A DNA stretch of 64,000 nucleotides from Bradyrhizobium commune. GTDB taxonomy: Bacteria; Pseudomonadota; Alphaproteobacteria; Rhizobiales; Xanthobacteraceae. Where the stretch lies: positions 5,518,001-5,582,000 of the forward strand of contig NZ_CP061379.1 in assembly GCF_015624505.1 (NCBI RefSeq). Direction: 5' to 3'. Shown here piece after piece: positions 7,782 through 16,070 of this stretch (position 1 is its first letter; the number at the start of each line of letters is the position of its first letter). The notes under the pieces were generated by a model that was not told the DNA's origin, ran no database searches, and saw nothing but the letters and a program-made list of their open reading frames with translations. The translations under genes were made by a program, and so were the position numbers.

Positions 7782-10700
7782 GCATCTCCCAAGGTTTCAT
7801 TCGCAAACCCGTCGCCACGGTTTTCGTCGCGATCGGCATCACGTTGATCGGCCTGGTTGCCTTCTTCCGGTTGCCCATTTCGGCCCTGCCGACGGTGGAT
7901 ACACCGACGATCCAGGTCACCGCGCAACTGCCCGGCGCCGACCCTCAAACCATGGGCTCGTCGGTCGCCACGCCATTGGAGCGCCAGTTCGGGCAGATCG
8001 CAGGGCTGACCGCCATGACCTCGTCGAGCGGCTTCGGCAACACCGAGATCACCCTGCAATTCGCGCTGAGCCGCGGCACCGACGCGGCTGCGCAGGACGT
8101 GCAGGCCGCGATCAACGCGGCGGCCGGGCAATTGCCGAAAACCATGCCGTCGCCGCCGATCTTCCGGAAAGTCAATCCGGCCGACGTGCCGGTGCTCCTG
8201 ATCGCGCTGACGTCGGACACCGAGCCGCTCACCAAGGTCGACGACTATGCCGACAGCATCCTGGCGCAAAAGCTGTCGCAGGTGCCGGGCGTGTCATTGG
8301 TCACGATCGGCGGCATGCAAAAACCCTCGATCCGTGTCCAGGTCAATCCGGCAAAGCTTGCCGCGGCCGGCATCGATCTCGAGCAATTGCGCTCGACACT
8401 CGGCAACGTCACCGTCAACCAGCCCAAGGGCGTCCTCTACGGCGATGCACAGGCCTACACGCTTGCGACCAATGACCAGGTGCTGACCGCCAAGGGCTAT
8501 GAAGATCTGATCATCGCTTATCGGAACGGCGCGCCGGTGCGGCTGCGTGACATCGGCCATGCCGAGGTCGCGGCGGAGGACGTGACGCTGCACGGCTGGT
8601 ACAACGACAAGCCGTCGATTGTTCTCGCCATTCAGCGCCAGCCGGGCGCCAACGTGATCAGCACGGTGGACGGCATCAAGAAGCTGCTGCCGCAGCTGGT
8701 CGCGGGCCTGCCCTCGGATATCAAGGTCACGATCGCATCGGACCGCACGCAAACGATCCGCTCCAGTGTCGCCGACGTGCAATTCACCCTGCTTCTCACC
8801 ATCGCACTCGTGGTCGGCGTCATCTTCCTGTTCCTCCGCAATTTCTGGGCGACCGTCATTCCCGCGATCTCGGTGCCGATCTCGCTGATCGGCACCTTCG
8901 GCGTGATGTATCTCCTGAACTACAGCCTCGACAATCTGTCGCTGATGGGTCTTTCGATCGCGGTCGGCTTCGTCGTCGACGATGCGATCGTCATGATCGA
9001 GAACATCTCGCGGCATATCGAAGAGGGACTGTCGCCGCTGGAGGCCGCGCTGAAGGGCGCCGGCGAGATCGCATTCACCATCATATCGATTTCGGTCTCG
9101 CTGGTTGCGGTGTTCATTCCGCTGCTGCTGATGGGCGGCGTGATCGGACGGATGTTCCAGGAGTTCGCGGTCACCGTCTGCGTCGCGATCGCCGTCTCCG
9201 TCATCGTGTCGGTGACGTTGACACCGACGATGTGCGCTTACCTGCTCTCCAGCCACGGCGCAGGTACGGGCGTGGTATCGCGGACGCTGGAGCGCGGATT
9301 CGTGGCGATCCAGCGCGGCTATGAAGCGCTCTTGACGGTTGCGTTGCGGTTCAAGCTCGCGACGCTGGCGGTCATGCTTGCGAGCGTCGTGGCCACGGGC
9401 GTGCTGTTCGTAGGCATTCCGAAGGGGTTCTTTCCCCAGCAGGACACCGGCATGATCACCGGCATCACGGAAGCCTCGGCCGACGTCTCGCCGACAGAGA
9501 TGGCGGAGTTGCAACGGGGCGTGATCGACGTGATTGCCAAGGACCCATCGGTCGCCAACGCCACGGGTTACATCGGCCCTGGGGGACCTACCGTGACCGA
9601 GAACAACGGCCGCCTGTTCGTGCTGTTGAAGCCGCGGAACGAGCGCCAGTTCGGCGCCGACGAGGTGATCCGGCAGCTCGATGCCAAGCTCGCCAAGCTC
9701 CAGGGGATCGCCGTGTTCATGCAGGCGACGCAGGACATCAATCTTGCCAGCCGCCTGTCCAAGACCCAATACCAGTTCACGCTCACGGATGTGAACCAGG
9801 ACGAGCTGAACAGCTGGGCCGGCAAGCTGTTCGAGAAACTGAAAAAGCGGCCGGAACTCGCCGACGTCGCCAGCGACCAGGCCAATGCCGCCCGTCAGCT
9901 CAAGCTCAAGATCGACCGCGATGCCGCCTCCCGCCTCGGCATCGATCCGGCGGCGGTGGACAACACGCTGTACGATGCGTTCGGCCAGCGTCACGTCGCC
10001 CAGCTCTTCACCACGTTGAATACCTACTACGTGATCCTCGAGGTCGATCCGTCGTTCCAGTCCGGCCCCTATGCGCTGAACCGCATTTACGTCCGCTCGT
10101 CGAACGGAACAGTCGTACCGCTCAGTCAGTTCACGACCATCGAACATGGCTCGGCAGCGCTGGCGGTGAACCATCAGAACCAGTTCCCGTCGGTCACGCT
10201 GAGCTTCAATCTGGCGCCAGGCACGGCCGTCGGCACGGCGGTCGCCGCCGTGCAGCAGGAAACGGCCGCGCTGCATATGCCGTCGACCGTCGCGACGAGC
10301 TTTCAGGGCAATGCCCAGGCATTCCAGTCTGCGCTCGCCTCCACGCCCGTGCTGATCCTGGCTGCAATCGTCGCAGTCTATCTGATCCTCGGCATGCTCT
10401 ACGAGAGCACGATCCATCCGGTCACGATCCTGTCGACGCTGCCGTCCGCCGGGCTTGGCGCGCTCCTGGCGCTCTGGATTTTCGGTTTCGGGCTCGACGT
10501 CATCGGGCTGGTCGGGATCATCCTCCTGATCGGCCTCGTGCAGAAGAACGGCATCATGCTGATCGATTTCGCGCTCGAGGCCGAGCGCCACAGGGGACTC
10601 TCGGCCGAACAGTCCGCGCTCGAGGCCTGCAAGGTCAGATTCCGTCCGATCCTGATGACGACCATGTGCGCGATGCTCGGCGGCGTTCCGCTGATGATCG

Positions 10701-10897
10701 GCACCGGCACCGGATCGGAATTGAGACAACCGCTCGGCTTCGCGATCGTCGGCGGCCTGATCGTCTCGCAGCTCCTCACGCTGTTCACGACGCCGGTGGT
10801 CTACATCTATCTCCAGAACGTCAGCGACTGGTTCGCGCGCAAGCGCACGATGAATCGCGCTCCCCTTCCCGCCGTCAAACCGGAGCTTGCGGGATGA
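7778..10897 (+). CDS. RND-family multidrug efflux permease, MdtB/MdtC-like
   Basis: The 1039-residue protein has the normal length and twofold layout of HAE1 RND pumps: TM1 (FIRKPVATVFVAIGITLIGL), a large periplasmic loop with the PTIQVTAQLPGADPQ porter signature, TM2-TM6 around residues 335-490, a second periplasmic loop, and TM8-TM12 after residue 860. The proton-relay Asp pair is visible in GFVVDDAIVMIENISRH (about 400-401). It exports drugs or other small amphipathic compounds using the proton gradient. The ATG overlaps the adaptor stop (ATGA), showing translational coupling. Similarity is closest to the MdtBC branch, which often works with two permeases; here only one is present. Confidence 0.93.
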   Translation: MSISQGFIRKPVATVFVAIGITLIGLVAFFRLPISALPTVDTPTIQVTAQLPGADPQTMGSSVATPLERQFGQIAGLTAMTSSSGFGNTEITLQFALSRGTDAAAQDVQAAINAAAGQLPKTMPSPPIFRKVNPADVPVLLIALTSDTEPLTKVDDYADSILAQKLSQVPGVSLVTIGGMQKPSIRVQVNPAKLAAAGIDLEQLRSTLGNVTVNQPKGVLYGDAQAYTLATNDQVLTAKGYEDLIIAYRNGAPVRLRDIGHAEVAAEDVTLHGWYNDKPSIVLAIQRQPGANVISTVDGIKKLLPQLVAGLPSDIKVTIASDRTQTIRSSVADVQFTLLLTIALVVGVIFLFLRNFWATVIPAISVPISLIGTFGVMYLLNYSLDNLSLMGLSIAVGFVVDDAIVMIENISRHIEEGLSPLEAALKGAGEIAFTIISISVSLVAVFIPLLLMGGVIGRMFQEFAVTVCVAIAVSVIVSVTLTPTMCAYLLSSHGAGTGVVSRTLERGFVAIQRGYEALLTVALRFKLATLAVMLASVVATGVLFVGIPKGFFPQQDTGMITGITEASADVSPTEMAELQRGVIDVIAKDPSVANATGYIGPGGPTVTENNGRLFVLLKPRNERQFGADEVIRQLDAKLAKLQGIAVFMQATQDINLASRLSKTQYQFTLTDVNQDELNSWAGKLFEKLKKRPELADVASDQANAARQLKLKIDRDAASRLGIDPAAVDNTLYDAFGQRHVAQLFTTLNTYYVILEVDPSFQSGPYALNRIYVRSSNGTVVPLSQFTTIEHGSAALAVNHQNQFPSVTLSFNLAPGTAVGTAVAAVQQETAALHMPSTVATSFQGNAQAFQSALASTPVLILAAIVAVYLILGMLYESTIHPVTILSTLPSAGLGALLALWIFGFGLDVIGLVGIILLIGLVQKNGIMLIDFALEAERHRGLSAEQSALEACKVRFRPILMTTMCAMLGGVPLMIGTGTGSELRQPLGFAIVGGLIVSQLLTLFTTPVVYIYLQNVSDWFARKRTMNRAPLPAVKPELAG

Positions 10898-11553
10898 ACA
10901 GCAGGACAGAGGATCCGTCCATCCGCATGGGCATCGTCCCGGAGCCCTCGGCCACTTTCTGGATCAACTGGTTCCTCGCGGCCATGGCTGGCGAGATCGC
11001 GGGCCATGCGCTCAATCATGTCTACTTTCACCGCTCGGGACGCGTGATCGTCGCGTTGATGCTGTGCCTCCTTGCGATGTCGATATTGCAGGGAGCAACC
11101 CGACGGCTTCAGCGGACGATCTTCTGGTCCGCCGCATTCCTGCTCAATCTATTGGGTGCGGTCCTCGCGGAGACGACGGACATCTCGATGGGAATTGGCG
11201 ACATCGGCGCGATCGTGCTGATCGCCATCTTGCTCATCTTCTCGTTCGTGATCTGCTATCGCCTGACGGGAAACCTGCCGGGCCCGACGGACGGCTCCAA
11301 TGTCCGCGGCTTCTTCTGGGTCACGGCACTGCTGGCCCAAACCGCCGCCAGCGCCTGCGCGGACTGGATCACCGACCCCGGCGGTCCGCCGGAGCGCCTG
11401 GCGATCGCCGTGATCGCGCTTGGCACCGCCGCGACCATCGGGGTCTATTCATGCACGCGCATGCCGCGCTCGATATTGTTTTGGCCCGCTTTCGTTCTGT
11501 CGGGGACCTTGGCCGCGCTCGCAGGACACGTCGTTCTGAAATCAATCGCATGA
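10894..11553 (+). CDS. Multi-spanning membrane protein (COG4705-like) ending the efflux operon
   Basis: This 219-residue hydrophobic protein overlaps the pump stop codon by four bases. It shows about six to seven transmembrane helices. The first helical segment, ATFWINWFLAAMAGEIAGHAL, resembles the FW-x-K-GE-x-D pattern of a poorly characterised membrane-anchored family (COG4705), and a weaker repeat occurs near residue 135 (FWVTALLAQTAASACADWI). Its function is unknown. The coupling to an RND pump suggests a shared inducer rather than a proven role in efflux. ATG at 10894 was chosen because of the overlap. Confidence 0.7.
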   Translation: MNSRTEDPSIRMGIVPEPSATFWINWFLAAMAGEIAGHALNHVYFHRSGRVIVALMLCLLAMSILQGATRRLQRTIFWSAAFLLNLLGAVLAETTDISMGIGDIGAIVLIAILLIFSFVICYRLTGNLPGPTDGSNVRGFFWVTALLAQTAASACADWITDPGGPPERLAIAVIALGTAATIGVYSCTRMPRSILFWPAFVLSGTLAALAGHVVLKSIA

Positions 11554-11592
11554 AATAAGCAAAATGCAGGGATAGCCGGCTTGCGGAGCTTC

Positions 11593-11667
11593 TGGCTGGG
11601 GCGGGAGGGATCGAACCTCCGAATGGCGGAATCAAAATCCGCTGCCTTACCGCTTGGCTACGCCCCA
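11593..11667 (-). tRNA. tRNA-Gln (anticodon TTG)
   Basis: On the minus strand the sequence folds as a cloverleaf: acceptor TGGGGCG pairs with CGCCCCA, the anticodon loop is TTTTGAT with anticodon TTG, and the T arm is GGAGGTTCGATCCCTCC. The 3' CCA is encoded. The length including CCA is 75 bases. Confidence 0.95.
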
Positions 11668-11907
11668 ACTGCGAGGGAACGGCTGAGCGCGACGACCGCA
11701 GCATTCCCTCGAATGCTGCCGGTCTATAGGGTGCGGCGCGGCATTTCAACCGCCTGGAGGGGCAAAATACCACAGGCCGGAGGCGGCTCCCGCCACACTT
11801 TAAATGAAGGTCCCGCCCCCTGCCCGATCCCGGCCCGCTTCCGGCCATTGAGACCTCGCGCGTTTCATGGGAATACGGCGCCAAACCTTGTCCACGGGGA
11901 GTGAGCC

Positions 11908-13686
11908 ATGACCTACCGCGCGCCGATCTCTGACATGCTCTTGTCGCTCAACCATGGCGCCGGCCTGAAGGCGGCCATGGAGGCCGGCCATTACGGCGAT
12001 TTCGACGCCGACATCGTCGCCGCGGTGCTGGAGGAGGCCGGCAAGTTCGCAACCGACGTGCTGGCGCCGCTGAACAAAATCGGCGACGAGCACGGCATCA
12101 AGCTCGATGACGGCAAGGTCACGACCGCGCCGGGCTGGCCGGATGCCTACAAGCGCTGGACCGAGGGCGGCTGGAACGCGGTCTCGGGGCCTGAGGATTT
12201 CGGCGGCCAGGGCCTGCCGCTCGCCATCAACGCCGCCTGCACCGAGATCTGGAGCGCCTCCAACGTGGCCTTCGGCCTGTGCCCGCTGCTCACAGCGTCC
12301 GCGATCGAAGCGCTGGATGCGCATGGCAGCGAGGAGCTGAAAAAGATCTATCTCGAGAAGCTCGTCACCGGCGAATGGACCGGCACGATGCAGCTCACCG
12401 AAGCGCAGGCCGGCTCCGACGTCGGCGCGCTGCGCACGCGCGCGGAGAAGCAGGCGGACGGCACCTATCGCATCAAGGGGACGAAGATCTTCATCACCTA
12501 TGGCGACCACGACATGACCGACAACATCGTGCATTTCGTGCTCGCGCGGCTGCCGGACGCGCCGGCCGGCACCAAGGGGATCTCGCTGTTCCTGGTGCCG
12601 AAATTCATGGTCAACGCCGACGGCTCGCTGGGGCAGCGCAACGACATCTTTGCCTCCGGCGTCGAGCACAAGCTCGGCATGCACGCCTCGCCGACCTGCA
12701 CCATGACCATGGGCGATCACGGCGGCGCGATCGGCTTTTTGATCGGCGAAGAGAACCAGGGCATGCGCTGCATGTTCACGATGATGAACCAAGCCCGCCT
12801 CGGCGTCGGCCTCGAAGGCGTCGGCGTCGCCGATCGCGCCTATCAACAGGCGCTGGCCTACGCGCAAGAGCGCAAGCAGGGCCGCGCCATCGGCAAGACC
12901 GGCGACGGGTCGGATGCGATCTTCGTCCATCCCGACGTCAAGCGCATGCTGATGCGGATGCGGGCGCAGACGGCGGCCGCGCGCACCATCTGCTATGCCA
13001 CCGCGGTTGCGATCGACGTCTCGACGCGTGCCAAGGACCCCAATGTCCGCGCCGAAGCGGCCGCGCGCGCGGCGCTGCTGACGCCGATGGCAAAAGGCTA
13101 TTCCACCGACATCGGCAACGAGGTCGCCTATCTCGGCGTGCAGGTGCATGGCGGCATGGGCTTCATCGAGGAGACCGGTGCCGCCCAGCATTATCGCGAT
13201 GCCCGCATCACCGCGATCTACGAAGGCACTAACGGCATTCAGGCGATCGATCTCGTGACGCGCAAGCTCGCGGCCAATGGCGGCGCCTCGGTCTGGGCGC
13301 TGCTGTCGGAGCTCTCCGCCATCGTGAAGCAGGTCGAGGCCTCCAACGATCCCGCCTTCGGCACCACCGGGGTGAAATTGCGCGAGGCGCTGGAGGCGCT
13401 GACGCGGACCAGCAAGTGGCTCTTGGAACGCGTCGCGTCCGCCCCGAACGAGGCGCTGGCCGGCGCGACGCCGTATTTGCAGCAGTTCGGCTCGACGCTC
13501 GGCGGCTGCATGCTGGCCTCCGAAGCACTCGCCGCGAAGGCCGACGGCCTTGCGGATGCGTCGCGCTATGTCTCCCTCGCGCGCTTCTTCGCCGAGAACA
13601 TCACGGTGCAAGCGGGCGCACTGGAGCGCACGGTGACCGAGAGCGCGGAATCGGTCGCGGCGGCGGATGCGGTGCTGCTGGGATAA
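11908..13686 (+). CDS. Acyl-CoA dehydrogenase, DmdC-like long form
   Basis: The 592-residue protein is the long acyl-CoA dehydrogenase type with an extra N-terminal segment and a C-terminal domain of about 130 residues. It shows the flavin-contacting MQLTEAQAGSDVGALRT motif near 160, the substrate/FAD segment VQVHGGMGFIEETGAAQHYRDARI near 410, and the catalytic-base region AIYEGTNGIQAIDLV near 435. This branch includes 3-methylmercaptopropionyl-CoA dehydrogenase (DmdC) and short-chain acyl-CoA dehydrogenases, so the substrate is not settled. A GGGGAG site precedes the ATG. It appears monocistronic, between the tRNA and a convergent MFS gene. Confidence 0.9.
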   Translation: MTYRAPISDMLLSLNHGAGLKAAMEAGHYGDFDADIVAAVLEEAGKFATDVLAPLNKIGDEHGIKLDDGKVTTAPGWPDAYKRWTEGGWNAVSGPEDFGGQGLPLAINAACTEIWSASNVAFGLCPLLTASAIEALDAHGSEELKKIYLEKLVTGEWTGTMQLTEAQAGSDVGALRTRAEKQADGTYRIKGTKIFITYGDHDMTDNIVHFVLARLPDAPAGTKGISLFLVPKFMVNADGSLGQRNDIFASGVEHKLGMHASPTCTMTMGDHGGAIGFLIGEENQGMRCMFTMMNQARLGVGLEGVGVADRAYQQALAYAQERKQGRAIGKTGDGSDAIFVHPDVKRMLMRMRAQTAAARTICYATAVAIDVSTRAKDPNVRAEAAARAALLTPMAKGYSTDIGNEVAYLGVQVHGGMGFIEETGAAQHYRDARITAIYEGTNGIQAIDLVTRKLAANGGASVWALLSELSAIVKQVEASNDPAFGTTGVKLREALEALTRTSKWLLERVASAPNEALAGATPYLQQFGSTLGGCMLASEALAAKADGLADASRYVSLARFFAENITVQAGALERTVTESAESVAAADAVLLG

Positions 13687-13688
13687 GG

Positions 13689-14927
13689 CTACGGCGCCAC
13701 GACCTTCGCGCTTCGCCCCGGCCGCCACAGCACGACGCTGGCTGCGACCAGATCGAGCGCCACGCACAGCGCGAACGCCGTCGTGTAGTTGCCGGTCAGG
13801 CTCCGCACGAGGCCGATGATGCCGGGGCCGAAGGCGCTGACGATGCCGCTGATCGAGGTCCCCAGGCCCATTGCTGCGGCAAAGGCGGTGCTGCCGATCT
13901 CGCGCTGGATGATCAGGGGCGGAAACGTGATCATGTTGCCGATCGAGAAGCCGTAGACGGCGCAGCAGACCAGCAGCACCGTCGGACTCTCGCTTTGCAG
14001 GAGAACAAGCAGCGCTGCCGCCTGGCTCGTCATCGACGCCGCGCAGGCGAGCCGCGGATCGAGCCGGTCGACGAACAGGCCGAGCGACAATCGCCCGACC
14101 ACCGCCATGGCCGCCATGATGGTGACCGCAAGGCCAGCGCTGGAGCGGCCGATCAGCGGCTCGAGGAATGTCACCTGGTGGATGATGAATCCCATCTGCG
14201 CCAGCAGTGCGATCGCGATCGGCAGCACCATCGTCCAGAACGCGGCATTGGCGAGCAGCGCCCTGCGCGAGTGACCTCGAGGTACGACGGCGCTGCCGGA
14301 GAGGCGGCCGGCTGACTGCAGCGACGCAGCCGCCGGCCAACGGATAAAGACGACGACCACCGGCAAGACCAGCGCCACCATCGCGATGGTGGCTGCCAGC
14401 ATGGCGCAGCGGAAGCCGACGCTTTCGCTCAGCGCCAGCAGCAGCGGAACGAGGACGATGCCTCCACAGGTCGCGCCGTTGAATGCAAGGCTGAGTGCGA
14501 GCCCGCGGCGCCGTTCGAACCAGGCGTTCAGCACGGTTGCGATCACCACCGTGCCCATGCCGGTCCAGCCGACCGACATCAGCGCATAGGCGAGATAGAG
14601 TTGCCAGGGCGACTGCATCAATCCCAGCAGCACGGTCGACGCGCCAAGCGCCGACAGCCCGCACAGGATCAGCGCCCGCAGCCCGATGCTGGCGAGCAGA
14701 TCGTCGGTGAAGACGACGAGGATGGAGGTCAGGAGGAACGAGAAGGTGCTGGCGGCAGAAACCAGCGTGCCCGGCCAGCCATGGGCGCGCTGGAGCTCGG
14801 CGAGATAGACGCCCTGGCCGTAGAGGCCGAAGCCGAACATGAAGAAGGCCATCAGGAAACAGGCCAGCACCACACGCCAGCCGGGATAATGCGGCGAGGA
14901 TTCGTCAACGCCCGTTGCGGAAATCAT
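13689..14927 (-). CDS. MFS transporter
   Basis: The product has 412 residues and twelve predicted helices in two halves, with a loop around residue 195-215 (RWPAAASLQSAGRL). MFS signatures are weak but present: FERRRGLALSLAFNG after TM4 and GRLSLGLFVDRLDPRL in the second half. It resembles the monocarboxylate/oxalate-formate branch, which imports or exports small organic acids. ATG at 14927 was chosen; the frame extends to a TTG at 14945. It is convergent with the acyl-CoA dehydrogenase gene, with two bases between stops, and divergent from the crotonase-fold gene at 15243. Confidence 0.85.
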   Translation of the reverse strand: MISATGVDESSPHYPGWRVVLACFLMAFFMFGFGLYGQGVYLAELQRAHGWPGTLVSAASTFSFLLTSILVVFTDDLLASIGLRALILCGLSALGASTVLLGLMQSPWQLYLAYALMSVGWTGMGTVVIATVLNAWFERRRGLALSLAFNGATCGGIVLVPLLLALSESVGFRCAMLAATIAMVALVLPVVVVFIRWPAAASLQSAGRLSGSAVVPRGHSRRALLANAAFWTMVLPIAIALLAQMGFIIHQVTFLEPLIGRSSAGLAVTIMAAMAVVGRLSLGLFVDRLDPRLACAASMTSQAAALLVLLQSESPTVLLVCCAVYGFSIGNMITFPPLIIQREIGSTAFAAAMGLGTSISGIVSAFGPGIIGLVRSLTGNYTTAFALCVALDLVAASVVLWRPGRSAKVVAP

Positions 14928-15033
14928 CAATCGAATATCGGCCAAATGGAACGTGGGCGCCGATCGTGCCGCACAACCACCGGTTTTTCAAATGAAACAT
15001 TGTAGCCGATTGTTGCGGCGCGCAACGCCGGCC

Positions 15034-15069
15034 AAAATCCAAGGCAGCCTTAAAATCCAAGGCAGCCTT
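15034..15069. repeat. Perfect 18-base tandem duplication
   Basis: AAAATCCAAGGCAGCCTT occurs twice head to tail (15034-15051 and 15052-15069). The second copy continues into CCAAGGCAGCCTTGG (15057-15071), a perfect 15-base palindrome around one central base. It lies in the 315-base divergent spacer between the MFS and crotonase-fold genes, so it may be an operator or a replication slippage product. Nothing else coding is visible in this spacer. Confidence 0.8.
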
Positions 15070-15242
15070 GGCGACACGGTTCCCCGGACGAATGCACCCG
15101 TCGCGCGCGTGTCATCCACCGCGCTCACGGTATCCCGAGCGAAAAGGTTGAGCCACAGGATTGGCACGCCTGCGAGATGATGTAGGCTGAAACGGGCGAG
15201 ACTCGCCGACGGCAGGCGCCGCGGCAGCCGCAGGGGGACCTT

Positions 15243-16001
15243 ATGCCGAACGGCAACATCATCGTGACGGAGGAGCGCGCAACGCGCGTGATCACCCTGC
15301 GCCGTCCGGGCAAGAAGAACGCGATCACGCAGGACATGTATCGCGAGATGAGCCGCGCAATCGACACCGCGCAGAACAATCCCGACATCCGCTGCATGAT
15401 CATCACCGGCGGCTCCGGCGTGTTCACCGCCGGCGACGATATCGACGACTTCCTGAAGGCCGATGCGTCGCGCCCCGAGGCGCTGTCGAACGGCACCAAA
15501 TTTCTCTATTCGCTGGCACTGAACACCAAGCCGATCATCGCCGCCGTCGATGGCGCATCGATCGGCATGGGCACCGTGATGCTGTTCCATTGCGATTACG
15601 TACTGGCTTCCACCGCAGCGACCTTCTCCGCGCCCTACATCAATCTCGGCCTGGTGCCGGTCGGTGCCGCGAGCCTGCTGATGCCGCGCACGATGGGTTA
15701 TCAGCGCGCCTTCGCCATGCTGGTGATGGGACGGACTTTTGCCGCCGAAGAGGCCCAGGCCGCCGGCTTCGTCAATGCCGTGGTGTCGCCCGGGCATACC
15801 GAGGTCGAGGCCCGCAAGGTGGCGCGCGAGATCTGCAAGCTTCCGGCCGAGGCGGTCGCGACCTCGCGAAAATTGCTGCGCACCGCGCCGGAAGAGCTCA
15901 CCCGCCGCATCGACCAGGAAGGCCATTTGTTTGGCGAGCGGCTGAAGTCGGACGAGGCGGTCGCCGCGTTCAAGGCGTTTGCGAACCGGAAGAAGCGGTA
16001 G
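15243..16001 (+). CDS. Crotonase-superfamily protein (enoyl-CoA hydratase/isomerase-like) lacking the usual catalytic Glu residues
   Basis: The 252-residue protein has the crotonase fold: the KKNAITQDMY start of helix 1, an oxyanion segment FTAGDDIDDF, VDGASIGMGTVMLFHCDYVLAS, and NLGLVPVGAASLLMPR. Aligned by eye with rat enoyl-CoA hydratase, Glu144 is Val and Glu164 is Tyr. The Glu used by ECI2-type isomerases is also replaced (PVGAAS instead of PEGCSS). The CoA-binding frame is kept, so it may act in another crotonase reaction or as a non-hydratase. It is a single gene with its start at ATG 15243 after GGGGGACC. Confidence 0.85.
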   Translation: MPNGNIIVTEERATRVITLRRPGKKNAITQDMYREMSRAIDTAQNNPDIRCMIITGGSGVFTAGDDIDDFLKADASRPEALSNGTKFLYSLALNTKPIIAAVDGASIGMGTVMLFHCDYVLASTAATFSAPYINLGLVPVGAASLLMPRTMGYQRAFAMLVMGRTFAAEEAQAAGFVNAVVSPGHTEVEARKVAREICKLPAEAVATSRKLLRTAPEELTRRIDQEGHLFGERLKSDEAVAAFKAFANRKKR

Positions 16002-16070
16002 TGACGAGCGGCCGGCGCGTTCACGACAATGCTTCGTGAAATCTTCGCGCGGAACGATTAGTCTTGTTCC

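Noticed and set aside
8294..10729. 811-codon open frame on the minus strand opposite the RND pump
   Set aside because: Its product is extremely rich in Arg, Asp, Gln and His without domains, as expected for an antisense shadow of a GC-rich gene. The plus strand encodes an obvious RND pump.
11800..14664. 954-codon minus-strand frame across the acyl-CoA dehydrogenase and part of the MFS gene
   Set aside because: It spans two well-supported genes and its protein shows no family signature. It is a high-GC artefact.
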